NCBI GenBank assembly: GCA_012295275.1
Contig: CM022672.1
Location: forward strand, 28,687,972-28,751,971
Direction of reading: 5' to 3'
Origin: Chrysomallon squamiferum
Taxonomy: Eukaryota > Mollusca > Gastropoda > Neomphalida > Peltospiridae
DNA length: 64,000 nt
The notes under the pieces are model-generated. The model made no database searches. It saw only the letters and a program-made list of their open reading frames with translations, and was not told the origin of the DNA. Of this stretch, positions 1 through 11,755 are shown in pieces. The position numbers were made by a program, and so were the translations under genes. Numbering within the stretch: position 1 is the stretch's first letter; the number at the start of each line of letters is the position of its first letter.

Positions 1-1852
1 AAATATGCAAAAAGAAGAAAAAACAATTAGCAGAACAGAATACCTAAGAGTCCATGTTGTTCAGTGGAACTGTCCTGCTCACCTGTGTATGGTACCTGAC
101 TGTTTCAAATGCTGCTATCTTTTTAATTTACTTATTATTATTATTATTTTTTTTTTTTTTTTTTTTTAGTTTTTTTTTTTTTTTTTTTTATTTGTTTAAT
201 AAAAATGGAATATATATGTTCAGAAATGTATCTGGATACTTAAAACATCCAAAATAACGAACATTTTTGGTGAATGACCGGAAAGGAAAGTGGCAAGATT
301 ATCTTTCTATCAAAAGCAGTTTAATTTTTTTACTTTAGAAAAATCTATAATAGAACAATATATTCCCTGCAATGACAAGTACTAAACCCTTTACTAAAAA
401 TAATTGTCATTCAGTTGTTATTTTGGAAGTGTCTTTGATTTACAATTTCAAGTGCAAATCTTTCATTATATTTCTGTGTATATTAACTGTTTTGTTGTGT
501 CAAAAATAATATCACATTTGTTTTATTTTATTTACTTTGATATTTACATGTAACAGGCTTTCCAAATTATTGTCTTAAAGGAGTTTTCTACATACATTTT
601 ATTGCTAAATATTTTATCTGTAAGTATTTACAATACACTTTTTACAGTTGATCAGAGATGAGACTGAATTATCTTGTGTTTTGAGATATAGTCAGATTAC
701 TAATAAATCATTTGTATTTTCCATTCATTCACTTTTTGTTTTTAATAAATGTTTTCTTACAAATATTTGCAGAAATGTTCCTCCGCAGCAATATTGTTTT
801 TGTTATCAATATTTCAGAAGATTCTGCTGGTGATATGTTGATATGAGTGTATTATTGATTTTCAAACTAGTTAACTTAATGTAAATTCATGTGTTAGTTA
901 TGGTAACTTTTCACTACAACATCCATGCAATGTTTATTTCAGGGAGCATGTTTAATCATGATAACTTACCAAACATTTAAATGAAATTTGAGTACACAAA
1001 GTTTAAATTTTCAATTTGCTCTTTCCTTTGTATGACTGTATCTGTGTGTGTGTCTGTTACTAATTCAAGTGAGATCTATGCTATTGGATAAATATCTTAT
1101 TTACCAATTTTAATAAATAATGTACTCACTGTACTGTTAAATTAAAAAACAAAGTCAAAACAGACAGTGGTTTGGAAATCAGTTTTGATAACATGCTCAC
1201 ACAAATGCTATTTTTAGACATGTTGGGTAATAACATCTCTCAACCATTAATAATGATAGTAAACATTCTCAGAGTCACATGATCAGAACAGAAAATGCAA
1301 CATAATAAAATAGCCAGAAAGTATATTAACGTGTTTGTCACTCTAAATACCTATTTGATACTGTACACTATTATAGTAACAAAATTTGTGAAGACAGCTG
1401 TCTAAACTAAACATTGACATTTCTCTTGTTTGGATTAAATTACTCATTTAATTAAATCATTGCACAAGTGTATTTGTGCAAATTTGTAAATAGTGAATCA
1501 AGTTTTTCCTGTTAAGTTACAGTGATTATCAATATTTTTACATTTTGATACTGAAATGGCCCATACATTTTTGTCTTTGTGTGTGTTCTCTGAGAATAAT
1601 AATAAGTATTGCCTGTGTAACTATGTAATAATTATTTTTATCTAAAGACAACATTAATTCTGTTTTAAATAAAATTTTACTTCATACAGCAAAATCTAAT
1701 GTTGTTTATATTGAAATAAATAAAGAGAAACACGTTTTTAGCATTAAAATAAAGAGCTGAATGAAAAATAATAACATAATTGTACACTGATAAGTATTAA
1801 TAGACTGTGGGCATATTATATAACTTAAGATGATGACATGACTTCTTTTCAG
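1..1852. other. AT-rich non-coding, presumed locus L intron
   Basis: A long T tract is at 141-191. Splice-like sites exist (for example TTTTTACAG at 637-645) but no frame between them fits the phases of the L/M/R family. Nothing else is identified. Confidence 0.4.
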
Positions 1853-2038
1853 CATTTCCTGTGGAAAATGCACAAGACAAAATCTCGAGCACAAGTGCAG
1901 AGAGAATATAGAGAAAGAAGAAAGAGACGTGAAGGAGAGAATTTCTTGTTCAAAGAAAGAATGAGAATTCAAGCCTATCGTCGCAAAGCAAAGGAAGACT
2001 TAAAAAAATTCAGAAATCAGATTCTGGAAATGAACTAA
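1853..2038 (+). CDS. Locus L basic-protein exon
   Basis: The acceptor is GACTTCTTTTCAG before 1853. The frame runs HFLWKMHKTKSRAQVQREY and on through Arg/Lys/Glu-rich sequence to FRNQILEMN and a stop. It is the same kind of charged helical sequence as the nested gene at 39.1-40.7 kb (compare RSKAYR there with RIQAYR here). It either starts at the ATG at 1868 or continues a phase-0 upstream exon. It sits just ahead of L's shared-type exon, so it may be an alternative 3' end of L or a separate nested gene. Confidence 0.5.
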   Translation, partial: HFLWKMHKTKSRAQVQREYRERRKRREGENFLFKERMRIQAYRRKAKEDLKKFRNQILEMN

Positions 2039-3075
2039 ATCTTTCAGAAGTGATTGTTTCCTAACACAGGAGAGCAAAATATGTAGATGAGTTTTTCTGA
2101 TGAAAATTCTATTCACTTGCAACATTTCTAACTGCATCTAAACTTTAGCTGAACAAAAAATGTTTACAAAATGCATTACAAATGAACATTAATAACATGT
2201 AATTTATAAGATATTTTTAAAGTTATCTGTTGTGAAATCCTTTCTGTTATATTTTAAATTAATAGCAAAAGAATAATATATGTGTTTGTGTGTATTTTAG
2301 ATTAAAATGGCAACAAAAATTACAGTGCCAGTGAATGAGTGAAGAATAAGAAGGAAAATTGAAAAGATGACAGAAACAAACACAAATTTGTGCTTGCAAA
2401 CAGAAATAACTTGTTAATAATAAATTAGTGGAACATACATAATTCTGTGTTTTTTGTTTGTGTGTTTGTGTTTGGAAATTATTATTAATTCACATAATGT
2501 GGAGATTTTTACTTAGAAAAGAACAAAATTTTATGTGATTATAGAAAATAGTTTTCCATTTTATTTATTTTATTTGTATTATACAAGATATTTTGATTTA
2601 TATTATTACTGTTAAAGACAGGAGCATTGTTAAGAACTTGAGATAATTATGAAATTAAGTAACCACCAGTTATTACAAAATATTATAGATAAATACGTGA
2701 TACAAGTTTAGATAATGTCAGTGCCAGGACTATTAAATTACTAAAGTAACTGATGATATGTGACAACAACATAAATTTTTTATAATACTTTAATGTGGAG
2801 GTTCTCAGTTTTTGTGACCTCTGCTATAAAGTGGTACAAGCTTCTCAGATTATAAATTGTATTGAATGTTTTATAGACATCTATGGTTTTATTCATTAAA
2901 ATATTTTGTAAAACAAATTTTATTTAATATTTTACTTAGTTTGCATGGTGGAATGTTTTGATATTAATGGGTTGAGAAAAATTATTGATAACTGCTGATG
3001 GATGTATTGTATACAAAACACATTTATCAACAATTACAAAAAATTCTATCTGACATTTTAATGATTAATTTTCAG
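2039..3075. other. AT-rich non-coding between L exons
   Basis: No finger, domain or repeat is recognised. TGTGTTTGTGTG-rich patches lie at 2280-2300 and 2445-2475. Confidence 0.4.
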
Positions 3076-3128
3076 AATCAGTCAGATGCAGAGACTCAGC
3101 ATGAACTAAATGAGAAGACTAAAAATAA
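3076..3128 (+). CDS. Locus L last shared-type exon
   Basis: The acceptor is TTAATTTTCAG and the donor ATAA/GTAAGC. The 17 codons (NQSDAETQHELNEKTKN) plus two bases enter at phase 0 and exit at phase 2, exactly as the 56-base hub exon of locus M. The join to 3696 is in frame. Earlier exons of L are probably left of the window; I found none with confidence in 1-1852. Confidence 0.65.
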
Positions 3129-3695
3129 GTAAGCTGACATTTGTTTATAAACAAGCTCCTATGTTTTTGGTACTATAAAAACAGTGTTGATGGTGTTCTG
3201 TACAATTTTTCATTATTAGATAGTTGTAAATAATAAAAGAATATTAATTATGAAAACAAAATAAAATAATACTAAATAAAAATCATACAAATTTATTTTA
3301 TTATTACTTTTACAGATTTAAGTTATTTATTATTGAAATTTAGTTAAAATTATTATTCTTTTAAAAAAAAGAAATGTATTTATGTATACATCCCAACAGT
3401 CACATATATATATGCTTGCACAGAACATGATCAATTTGACATTTACCAGACACACTTTCAATTCTAAAAGATAATTTTGGGGGATCATTTTATAAATTTA
3501 TAATGTATCCAAAACAGAAATATTTAATTTTGACTTTAAAATAATTTTCCTAATGTTAATGATATTAAACTCTTATTTAAAACAATCATAAATCCTTTAC
3601 ACAAATTTCACAAAATTAAATCTATTTGCTCAATTGATTTTCTGTTGACAGCAAAATAGAAAAGTAAGACATAATTTTTATTTCATTTTTTTCAG

Positions 3696-3909
3696 ATGTT
3701 CACAGAAGAACAAAGAAAACAGAGAGTTTTCTCAAGTTAAATACAAATGCTATATTTGTTCTAATCAATACAGCCAAAGTTCAGCCCTCTATCGACATTA
3801 CATGCGGCAACACAAAGGGAGACAATTTGTGTGTAAAATATGTGGACAGAGCTACAGTAGAAAATATGGTCTTGACCAACATCTCAAAAGAACAGGCCAT
3901 GTTAGTTAA
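3696..3909 (+). CDS. Locus L zinc-finger terminal exon
   Basis: The acceptor is TTTCATTTTTTTCAG and the exon length is 3n+1 as in locus M. The 70 residues begin CSQKNKENREFSQVK. Finger 1 is CYIC...H-x4-H, helix QSSALYR. Finger 2 is CKIC...H-x5-H, helix RKYGLDQ, ending GHVS. No further plus-strand finger exon follows before the tail-to-tail boundary with locus M, so L appears to have a single output. It is closest to M's most proximal finger exon (34192-34423). Confidence 0.85.
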
Positions 3910-4795
3910 TATTTTATTGTGTGAGTGTTTATAAAGTTCTAACTCTACAAAGTATATAAATTAGAAATAATAATAACTGTTATTTTCAGAACTGGAATTA
4001 AGTTTTAAAACTGGCCATTAAGCCACCAATCAACATTCGTGAGGGTAACAGCAGATTCAGGTTAACCTGTGTGAAAGAAACTTCAACAGAAAACTTTGTC
4101 ACTTCACTTTCATACCACAGTTCAATGATAAAACATACACAGTTGTGATATGCATAGAAAAACCTTTTGATTCTAAAACAGTTGTCCCCTGGACAATTGC
4201 CCGCACCACATTTTTTTCTTCCAATAATTATTTTCCAACACAACGACATATTATACATGTTTTTTAATACTTCAAAAAATAACAGAAATTCAGAGGAGTC
4301 TGTCCATAGTTCTCTAGCAAAGCTTTGTATAAACAACAGCTCATTCACAAATTCTGTTTCAACTATAACCATGTATATTAAGGCACTTCTTACTAGAGTT
4401 CACTTTCAGTTGTCACAATTTTATGTTGTGTGCTATTCCAAGCAAAATAGTCCAGGACGTGTAGGTTTTCATGCTGTCTGACCTGTCTCAGCAAACACAT
4501 TGAAGCTTCTTGGTATTTTCAATGAAGTGGTTGAGGTCCTCCCTTGCCAATCATCTGGTTTATTTCCACTTCATTCAATGCTTGTTCAAGTTTTAAAATG
4601 TCTATGAAAGCTACCATTACTTCATCCATTGAAATGAATGCAGTTGCAGCTATCTGACATATCAGTAACACAAACTCTTCAGTATTATAATGAACTGCCA
4701 GATATTGAGTTTAACATGGTGCCAGCTGCATTGGCTCAAATGAAAGAAGCATCCATCCTCAGTGCAGTTGGAGAAAACATTCAAATGCATTATTT
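3910..4795. other. Tail-to-tail boundary of loci L and M
   Basis: Open frames of about 100 codons occur on both strands (3998-4372 minus, 4167-4481 plus). The minus strand of about 4480-4760 reads like degraded coding sequence (MDEVMVAFIDILKLEQAL in one frame), perhaps an old transposase, but I cannot name it. Confidence 0.3.
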
Positions 4796-5399
4796 TATTA
4801 TAGCTGCTTAATAAATATATTATAATGTCTTTATTTTACACTTGTTTGTTTTGTTTTTTGTTTTTTTTTAAATTACATTATCTACATTATAAGGCAGAGC
4901 TGGACAATATAAATCACAATTTTTAAAGTTTTGTTTTTAACAAACTAAATTTGTCAAGGCTAATTTTAATCTGTCATCTGTGATCTTGATGGTGTCTCCT
5001 GACTGCAGATAATTCACAAAAAGAGAAACAGTATTTCTCTCACAGCTGAACTGCAAGTGAACAAAACCAGTTTTTAATTTCATATACACCTTTGTGAGAT
5101 CTGATTTCTTTTTTTTTCTCATATTTTAAAATATGTACAAAATTAAAAATGTTTTTTGCTTTCATGAGCTAATTGTCTCAAATTAATCTCCATTCAAAAC
5201 AAAATATTTTCAAGAATTGTAGCAAAAAAGTGGACCACAAAAAAAAAGAAAATTAAATTTTGAGAATTTACTGAATCTTTTCATCTTTGAATCTGTGATA
5301 AGACAGGCTTTATTAAATCATGTTGGCAACCGTTAATTTTTTCTCTATGTTAGGATAGAATTAATATTTTTCATCTGATTTCATTATAATTTATTTCTG

Positions 5400-5582
5400 T
5401 CACAAATAGTTATGTTTGTACTGCATGTGGATTTTCAAACTATCCTTTCTGTTGAAACTTCTGCTACAAATGACACAGGTGAAAGTCTTTGGAAAGTGAA
5501 TACTGTCCTCATGACATTTCAGGTGATCTTTCCTTTCAAAGTGTTTGTTGAAAACAGCACAGAAAGCTTGTTTGTTTGACCT
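5400..5582 (-). pseudogene. Zinc-finger exon, duplicate A, damaged
   Basis: The frame is open but two defects are visible. The acceptor region lacks four bases present in duplicate B, so using the main TTTCAG gives the wrong phase; an AG two bases further on would restore it (start at 5580). Finger 1 is CAVF, with Phe in place of the second Cys (helix RKDHLKC). Finger 2 is intact (CVIC, helix RKDSLKI, H-x4-H). AATAAA in minus sense (5390-5395) lies five bases past the stop. It may be a one-finger exon or a pseudo-exon. Confidence 0.6.
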
Positions 5583-6405
5583 CTGAAATAAAAGATCACA
5601 CACTATTAAGCAGGGTTTTTCAACAAGAAACATAAACCTTTTGTTTCTTTTTAATATCTTCTCACAGCAGAAAGTAACATACTTTAAACATTAAGTAAAG
5701 ATTTAAAAACAAATAAACACTCTTTTAGTGAATATATAAAATTATCTTTGTTAAAGTTGTTTAAAATAACTAATAACAAAGTTTTTCAGAGTAACATGTT
5801 CATGTAAGAACATGGTTACATTATCAATATCACATAACAGGAAGCCTATTATGTGTGTCAAATAACTGTCATGATTAATTTGTTTCATAAAATATCACAA
5901 ATGTCACTTATGTCAAATTGAATGTGTTACAACTATGCATGTCAAATTTAGTGTAAAAAAAAAAGAGAATATTTGAAGACATTAAACAGAAGTATTCCTA
6001 CATCATACATGTTAATTAAATGACACATGAAAGTTGCACATTCTCAACAATTTATAAATGCAAACTGAAGCAGAAATTTATGTGGTTTTCTAGAAATGCA
6101 TTTTATCTCTTTAGTGCAGTAAATCTGCTTATATGTTTGTAAAAAAAAAAAAAAAGAAAAAAAAAAGTAGACAACATAATCAAACTTCAAATTTACACAG
6201 ATGCTTGTAGACATGTATTCTTAATAGCCTAGTTTTGTTTGTTGTGTATGTGTATAATGTGTATATGGAGGGGTTGATGCATTCTTATGTGTTGGTGAAT
6301 GAAACAGTTTCTTTGTATATTCATAAATCTGAATTTATCTGTGATTGTGTGTGTGTGTGTGTGTGTCTGGTGCAGGTTAGAATAAATCTACAAGTTACAT
6401 GTTAG

Positions 6406-6622
6406 TTATTTATCATGACAGGTTTTCATGTGTCTTGTCAAATTATCCTTTCTCATGAATGATCTTCCACAGATGCTGCACAAGAAGCTGCCATCCTTTA
6501 TGTGCACAGTCTTCATGTGTCGAGTGAGATCATAGACTCGTGTGAACTCTCTCTGACAGAGTGTACACTGATACTGAAAAGTGCCATCAACATTTGACCA
6601 TGGTCCATCAGTCCTGAATGCT
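6406..6622 (-). CDS. M zinc-finger terminal exon 21 (duplicate A)
   Basis: The acceptor and lead are identical to those of the 10650-10866 exon. Finger 1 helix is RVYDLTR; finger 2 helix is RKDNLTR; both are canonical C2H2 with H-x4-H. The stop follows CHDK. It is the last intact exon of the array in the direction of transcription, about 39 kb from the last shared exon. Confidence 0.9.
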
Positions 6623-7133
6623 CTGAAATACAAATTAGATACTGCATCTGATACTGTTTTACATCTGTTCAGTCAACTGTAAATGAGGTCAAGTGCGTAT
6701 GACTGTTCTGTTGGATTAATGACAATGTGTATGTATAAATAATTCATTATCATGAAACATAGGTGACATCCTTTATGAATGCAGCAGTAATAAATTCTAT
6801 TTACATGACAAATGTTGATACAACTGTAGACAGAGAGATAACTAATCGATGGACATTGAACCAACAAACATTTGGCTGGACAGACAGAATGGACCTTCGG
6901 CATTTTAAAAACAAATTGTTATTTTCATCTTTCTTTATAAACATTTATTTTATTTTATAAAACTAAAAAAAAAAAAAATAGCATAACTGCAACATAAAAA
7001 ATTCTTTATTGTACATAAGTTGCCTTAAAGATATTAATTGTAATATTTGAGGATTGTGCTATTTTTCCATAAGCTGATTTCAAATGCTAGTATTCACTGT
7101 ATTCAATTTTGTACAACATTAATCCATGTTGTT

Positions 7134-7730
7134 AAACTTGCGAAGAAAAACAGTCTGCAATACAAAACTTGTAATCTTAAAAAACAAGTAAAACTATAAC
7201 AAATGTTACCATTACTAACACAGAATTAAACATGTAGGTGTTACAAGCAACCTGTGTGCATGTATAGTGTTAATTCTATTAATAACATTATAAAATAACA
7301 AATCCAACTCTAAATGTACCTTCACTTATTTAAAATGATGTCATTTCATCCCTTATATGTTGAAAACATGAAACCCCACCTATAGTTACGTACTGCTGAA
7401 ACACATGTAAACATGTACAGTAAGTTTAGAACTGTGATTGGTCTGAACTGTGGATCTGAAACCCTCATATAATTGGAGAAGCAGTTTTATCAAACAGCTA
7501 ATCTTCATCCTGACACTGAGAATTAAGTGAATTGTTGAAAAACATGACTTCTCTTCTAAATACATGAAATAAATATTCCAACACAACTAAATCAAAACTT
7601 TGTTATTTATACAACTTTTCGTTAGTAAAGATGACAAAAATAGGCTCCTTGTTTCAGTCAAGATAGGTTTTGTTGCAATACAAATATTAGTTATATTTTT
7701 ACATTTTGATACTGAAATGGCCCATGCTTT

Positions 7731-7780
<50 letters not shown>

Positions 7781-9035
7781 CTCTGAGAATAATAATTAAT
7801 TATATGAGGGTTGAACCAGCATGTATAATTTGTGAAACAATCCAGTTTAGGCTTGAAATGTAATAAAACATTTAAAATACTCAATGGCCCTTGTTTGAAT
7901 GATTTAGTTATAAGGGAAACATTAAAAAGTATTTCACAAGTGTAGCCCCACATCTGTCCTGTACGGTGCAAAACTGTCCTTCCTAACCGAAATGTGATCG
8001 CTGATTTTATTCTCTATGAAAGACCACACTGGGGGTCTTTTAACATTTCTTTCCCAGAGTAGTTGTAATTTTTGCAGACAAAATGGGTCCACCAAAACAG
8101 TACTTCACCCATAGCTTATATAATTCTTAAGGAAATCATAGGGCTTTGAGCATCTGTTTACAGTGTAAAACTGATCCCCCTAACCAAAATGTGATCTCTG
8201 CTTTTATGCTCTACAAAAGACCAAATAGGGGGTATTTTGACTTTCCTTTTCCAGAGTGGTTGGAACTTTTAAAGAGGAGAATGTTGTCTCCATCACAATT
8301 CTGAATGGTATGTTGGAAGAAAACTGGGGGACAGTTGTCCTGCTTCTTACATTTCCTCTTAATATATCTGTTAATACAGCTGATGAGGATTTAATTTTCA
8401 TGAATTTTACAGGGCATCTTTGCTGTTTGATTATGATAAGGGGAGAGAAATGCCCAGAGACACACAATCAGTAATATATTAAGATTTGACTATAATTTAG
8501 TCAGTTGAAAATTTAAACTAAATTACTTTGAAATAGATATCTACATATGAAAGTAGGTAAAACCTTAACATTTCAAATAAATAAAAACTATTTCTGTTTT
8601 TATATTTTTATTTAAACAGTTGTAATATTATTTCAAGGAGAAAAAAAATAACTTCTGTTGATCTGACTAACATATCACTATAAATAAAATAAATTACTTG
8701 GAACATTCTAATAGCAACTTTCACTACAATTTAAATTAACAATGACACAAAAATTTAAAAAAATAAAAATGTGCCAATTTTTCTTTTCTGTTTTGATATT
8801 ATTATATCACAAAATATTTTCTTTGAAACAATCTTTCAAACAAGGACCAATGAGTCCTTACACCCACTGATCCTTGTTTGAAACATTTAGTTATGAGGGA
8901 AATGCTGAACAACTATTTCACAAGTGCAGCCATTTTTCATTTCATTGTTTGTATTGTTTAACTATACATTACACCGCAGACATATTTCCAAACACAGCAA
9001 AACATGATGTCAGTGTCTACATTTTCACATATTTA
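7134..9035. repeat. Spacer between the duplicates, with short direct repeats
   Basis: No finger exon is seen. A block at 7960-8060 (AAATGTGATCGCTG...) recurs diverged at 8158-8280, and CCTTGTTTGAA...TTCACAAGTG recurs at 7885-7945 and 8868-8930. TTTTGATACTGAAATGGCCCA with the following TG tract and TTCTCTGAGAATAATAAT at 7692-7798 is also found at 1535-1605 in the L locus, so it is a dispersed repeat. (TG)n occupies 7735-7779. Confidence 0.6.
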
Positions 9036-9174
9036 TTATAGCTGCTTAATAAATATATTATAATGTCTTTATTTTACACTTGTTTGTTTTGTTTTTTGTT
9101 TTTTTTTAAATTACATTATCTACATTATAAGGCAGAGCTGGACAATATAAATCACAATTTTTAAAGTTTTGTTT

Positions 9175-9402
9175 TTAACAAACTAAATTTGTCAAGGCTA
9201 ATTTTAATCTGTCATCTGTGATCTTGATGGTGTCTCCTGACTGCAGATAATTCACAAAAAGAGAAACAGTATTTCTCTCACAGCTGAACTGCAAGTGAAC
9301 AAAACCAGTTTTTAATTTCATATACACCTTTGTGAATAAATGAGGACTATTTTTGTGAGATCTGCTTTCATTTAATAATGCACTATTGTTTTGATGAACC
9401 AA
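9175..9402 (-). other. Unrecognised 55-codon frame shared by both duplicates
   Basis: The frame ending KITDDRLKLALTNLVC is present here and at 4937-5122 with an identical stretch from TKVYMKLKTG onward. It has no zinc-finger pattern. Identity of the two copies may only reflect the recent duplication, so coding status is unproven. Confidence 0.2.
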
Positions 9403-9551
9403 CAGAGATGGATTTGTTTAGCTTCAGCATAAGTCTGGGGTATTTTTGGCAGTATTTATTTTATTATTTTGTTATTAATCAGTTGAAGCTTTTTCTCTGT
9501 ATTAAAGTGGTATTAATATTATTCATGTGATCTTATTATAATTTATTTCTG

Positions 9552-9724
9552 TCACAAATAGTTATGTTTGTACTGCATGTGGATCTTCAAATTATCCTTT
9601 CTATTGAAACTTCTGTTACAAATGACACAGGTGAAAGTCTTTGGAAAGAGAATACTGTCTTCATGACGTTTCAGGTGATCTTTCCTTGCAAATAGCACAG
9701 AAAGCTTGTTTGTTTGACCTCTGT
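9552..9724 (-). pseudogene. Zinc-finger exon, duplicate B, killed by a 14-base deletion
   Basis: The acceptor (TTTTATTTCAG, then A, then CAG AGG) has the correct phase and the first finger begins with an intact C-x2-C (FCAICK). A deletion of 14 bases relative to the copy at 5400-5582 then shifts the frame and stops it within eight codons. The second finger (helix RKDNLKI) remains intact in the other frame. Adding back 14 bases would give a length of 3n+1, so the ancestral exon was a normal array member. Confidence 0.75.
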
Positions 9725-10566
9725 CTGAAATAAAAGATCACACACTAGTAAACAGGGTTTTTCAACAAGAAACATAAACAGAGTAACTTTTGTTTTTTTT
9801 AATATCTTCTCACAGCAGAAAGTAACATACTTTAAACATTAAGTAAAGATTTAAAAACAAATAAACAAACACTCTTTTAGTGAATATATAAAATTATCTT
9901 TGTTAAAGTTGTTTAAAATAACTAATGATAAAGTTTTTAGAGTAGCATGTTCATGTACAAACATCGTTACATTAATGACATAACAAGCTTATTATATATG
10001 TCAAATAATGTGTCAGAAAATGTGTTAAAACCACCTCAAACTTAGTGTCAAAAAAGTTAAATAAGAGAATATTTGAAGACATTAAACAGATGTATGCCTA
10101 CATCATACATGTTAATTAGATGATACATGAAAGTTATACACATTTGCAACAATTTATAAATGCAAACTGAAGCAGGTATTTTCAAAATGGAAATTATCAT
10201 TTTTAAATCTAATGTTACATGGTTTTCTAGAAATGTGTACTATTTCTTTCTTATGTAAATGTAACCAAAAAAGTAAGCAACATAATGAAACTTCAAATTT
10301 ACACAGATGCTTGAACAAAAAGAACTAAATAATTAATCCATAAAGTGTTTACATACTAAACAAATTGGTAGACATGGATTCTTAATACCTTAGTTTTGTG
10401 TGTTTGTGCATTCTTATGTGTCTACAGAATGTTGGTAAATGAGACTTTTTTTGTATATTCATAACCCTGAATTTATCTCTGACTGTGTGTCCATTCTTAT
10501 GTGTTCGTGGAATGTTGGTGAATGAAACAATTTCTTTTTATATTCATAAATCTGAATTTATCTCTG

Positions 10567-10597
<31 letters not shown>

Positions 10598-10649
10598 TGG
10601 TGTGTCTGGTGCAGGTTAGAGTAATAAATCTACAAGTGAGTTATGTTAG

Positions 10650-10866
10650 TTATTTATCATGACAGGTTTTCATGTGTCTTGATAAACTATCCTTTCTCAT
10701 GAATGATCTTCCACAGATGCTGCACAAGAAGCTGCCATCCTTTATGTGCACAGTCTTCATGTGTCGAGTGAGATCATAGACTCGTGTGAACTCTCTCTGA
10801 CAGAGTGTACACTGATACTGAAAAGTGCCATCAACATTTGACCATGGTCCATCAGTCCTGAATGCT
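10650..10866 (-). CDS. M zinc-finger terminal exon 20 (duplicate B)
   Basis: The acceptor is AATTTGTATTTCAG. The 71 residues begin AFRTDGPWSNVDG. Finger 1 is CTLC...H-x4-H, helix RVYDLTR. Finger 2 is CSIC...H-x4-H, helix RKDSLSR. It is nearly identical to the exon at 6406-6622, apart from one silent base and the two amino-acid changes at helix positions +3 (Ser here, Asn there) and +5 (Ser here, Thr there). Confidence 0.9.
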
Positions 10867-11566
10867 CTGAAATACAAATTAGATACTGCATCTGATACTG
10901 TTTTACATCTGTTCAGTCAACTGTAAATGAGGTCAAGTGCGTATGACTGTTCTGTTGGATTAATGACAATGTGTATGTATAAATAATTCATTATCATGAA
11001 ACATAGGTGACATCCTTTATGAATGCAGCAGTAATAAATTCTATTTACATGACAAATGTTGATACAACTGTAGACAGATAACTAACTAATCACTGGTCAT
11101 TGAACCAAGATCTGGCTGAACAGATAATAGATTGGACAAATAGCAGAATGAACCTTTGGCATTTAAAAAAAAAAGTATTGTTAGTTTTATCTTTTCTTTC
11201 TAATTTGTTTTTGTTATTTTATAAAATAAAATAAAAAATGGCATTACTGCAAGATAAAAATAGCATAACTGCAAAAAAAAAATTCTTTATTGTACATAAG
11301 TTGCAATAAAAGATATTAATTGTAATATTTAAAGATAGTGCTATTTTTCCACAAACTGATTTCAAATGCTGGTATTCCTTGTGTTCATTGCTGTACATTG
11401 ATCCATGTTGCTTCAAAATAACCAAGAAAAACAGATTATTCTTAAAGTTACAAAATGTGAATAACATATAATAGTAACAACAATAACATTTCAGTAGTTT
11501 CCTATTCAAAACATTAAATTTGTTCTCCTTTGCTTATTAGTTGTTACATCTGTAATTTGTAAGATT

Positions 11567-11755
11567 CATGCATTTCTGTTTCTGTAATGTATACAAGCGT
11601 AATATATCATGTCTACAGTTTTTATATCTGTCGCATAAATATAATAGATATCTGCAGTTGCAATATCTTTAATTATATGTAGGATCAACACTTGCGTTTC
11701 TGAAAAAATCTCTGCCACAGTTTGCACAGACAATGGAAACAATTTCTGAAATGAA
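11567..11755 (-). pseudogene. Relic zinc-finger exon, long frame but ligands lost
   Basis: CATTTCAG precedes 11755. The longest frame starts two bases after the acceptor, one base off the array phase, and reads IVSIVCANCGRDFSETQVL, then LHIIKDI. The first finger keeps C-x2-C and the first His, and has lost the second His. The second finger retains only a ghost (YYIYATDIKTVD), with both Cys replaced. It is a dead exon adjacent to the duplicated segment. Confidence 0.6.

Larger units (their letters stand above)
4796..7133. repeat. Segmental duplication, copy A
   Basis: This copy is homologous to 9036-11411 in the same orientation, at an offset of about 4.24 kb. Both copies contain two finger exons in the same order and about 190 bases of almost identical intron on the 5' side of the finger exon (6640-6830 against 10884-11070). 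Similarity falls off in the middle (5640-6400) through indels and a differing TG microsatellite. Confidence 0.85.
9036..11411. repeat. Segmental duplication, copy B
   Basis: This is the partner of 4796-7133. The copies are separated by about 1.9 kb of unrelated sequence that itself holds short direct repeats. (TG)n occupies 10570-10598. Confidence 0.85.

Noticed and set aside
54-257. 67-codon frame with poly-Phe
   Set aside because: Caused by the T tract at 141-191.
3998-4372. 124-codon minus frame with several Cys
   Set aside because: No recognisable domain or splice context; possibly degraded mobile-element sequence but I could not support a call.
6337-6366. CRISPR-like or tandem array character of the finger exons and TG tracts
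   Set aside because: The window is eukaryotic; repeats are microsatellites or coding finger exons, with no repeat-spacer structure.
7600-7971. Open frames through the TG/CA tract (Cys-Val or Thr-His repeats)
   Set aside because: They are products of the microsatellite and have no flanking coding signal; the same applies to frames at 56357-56762 and 57519-57854.
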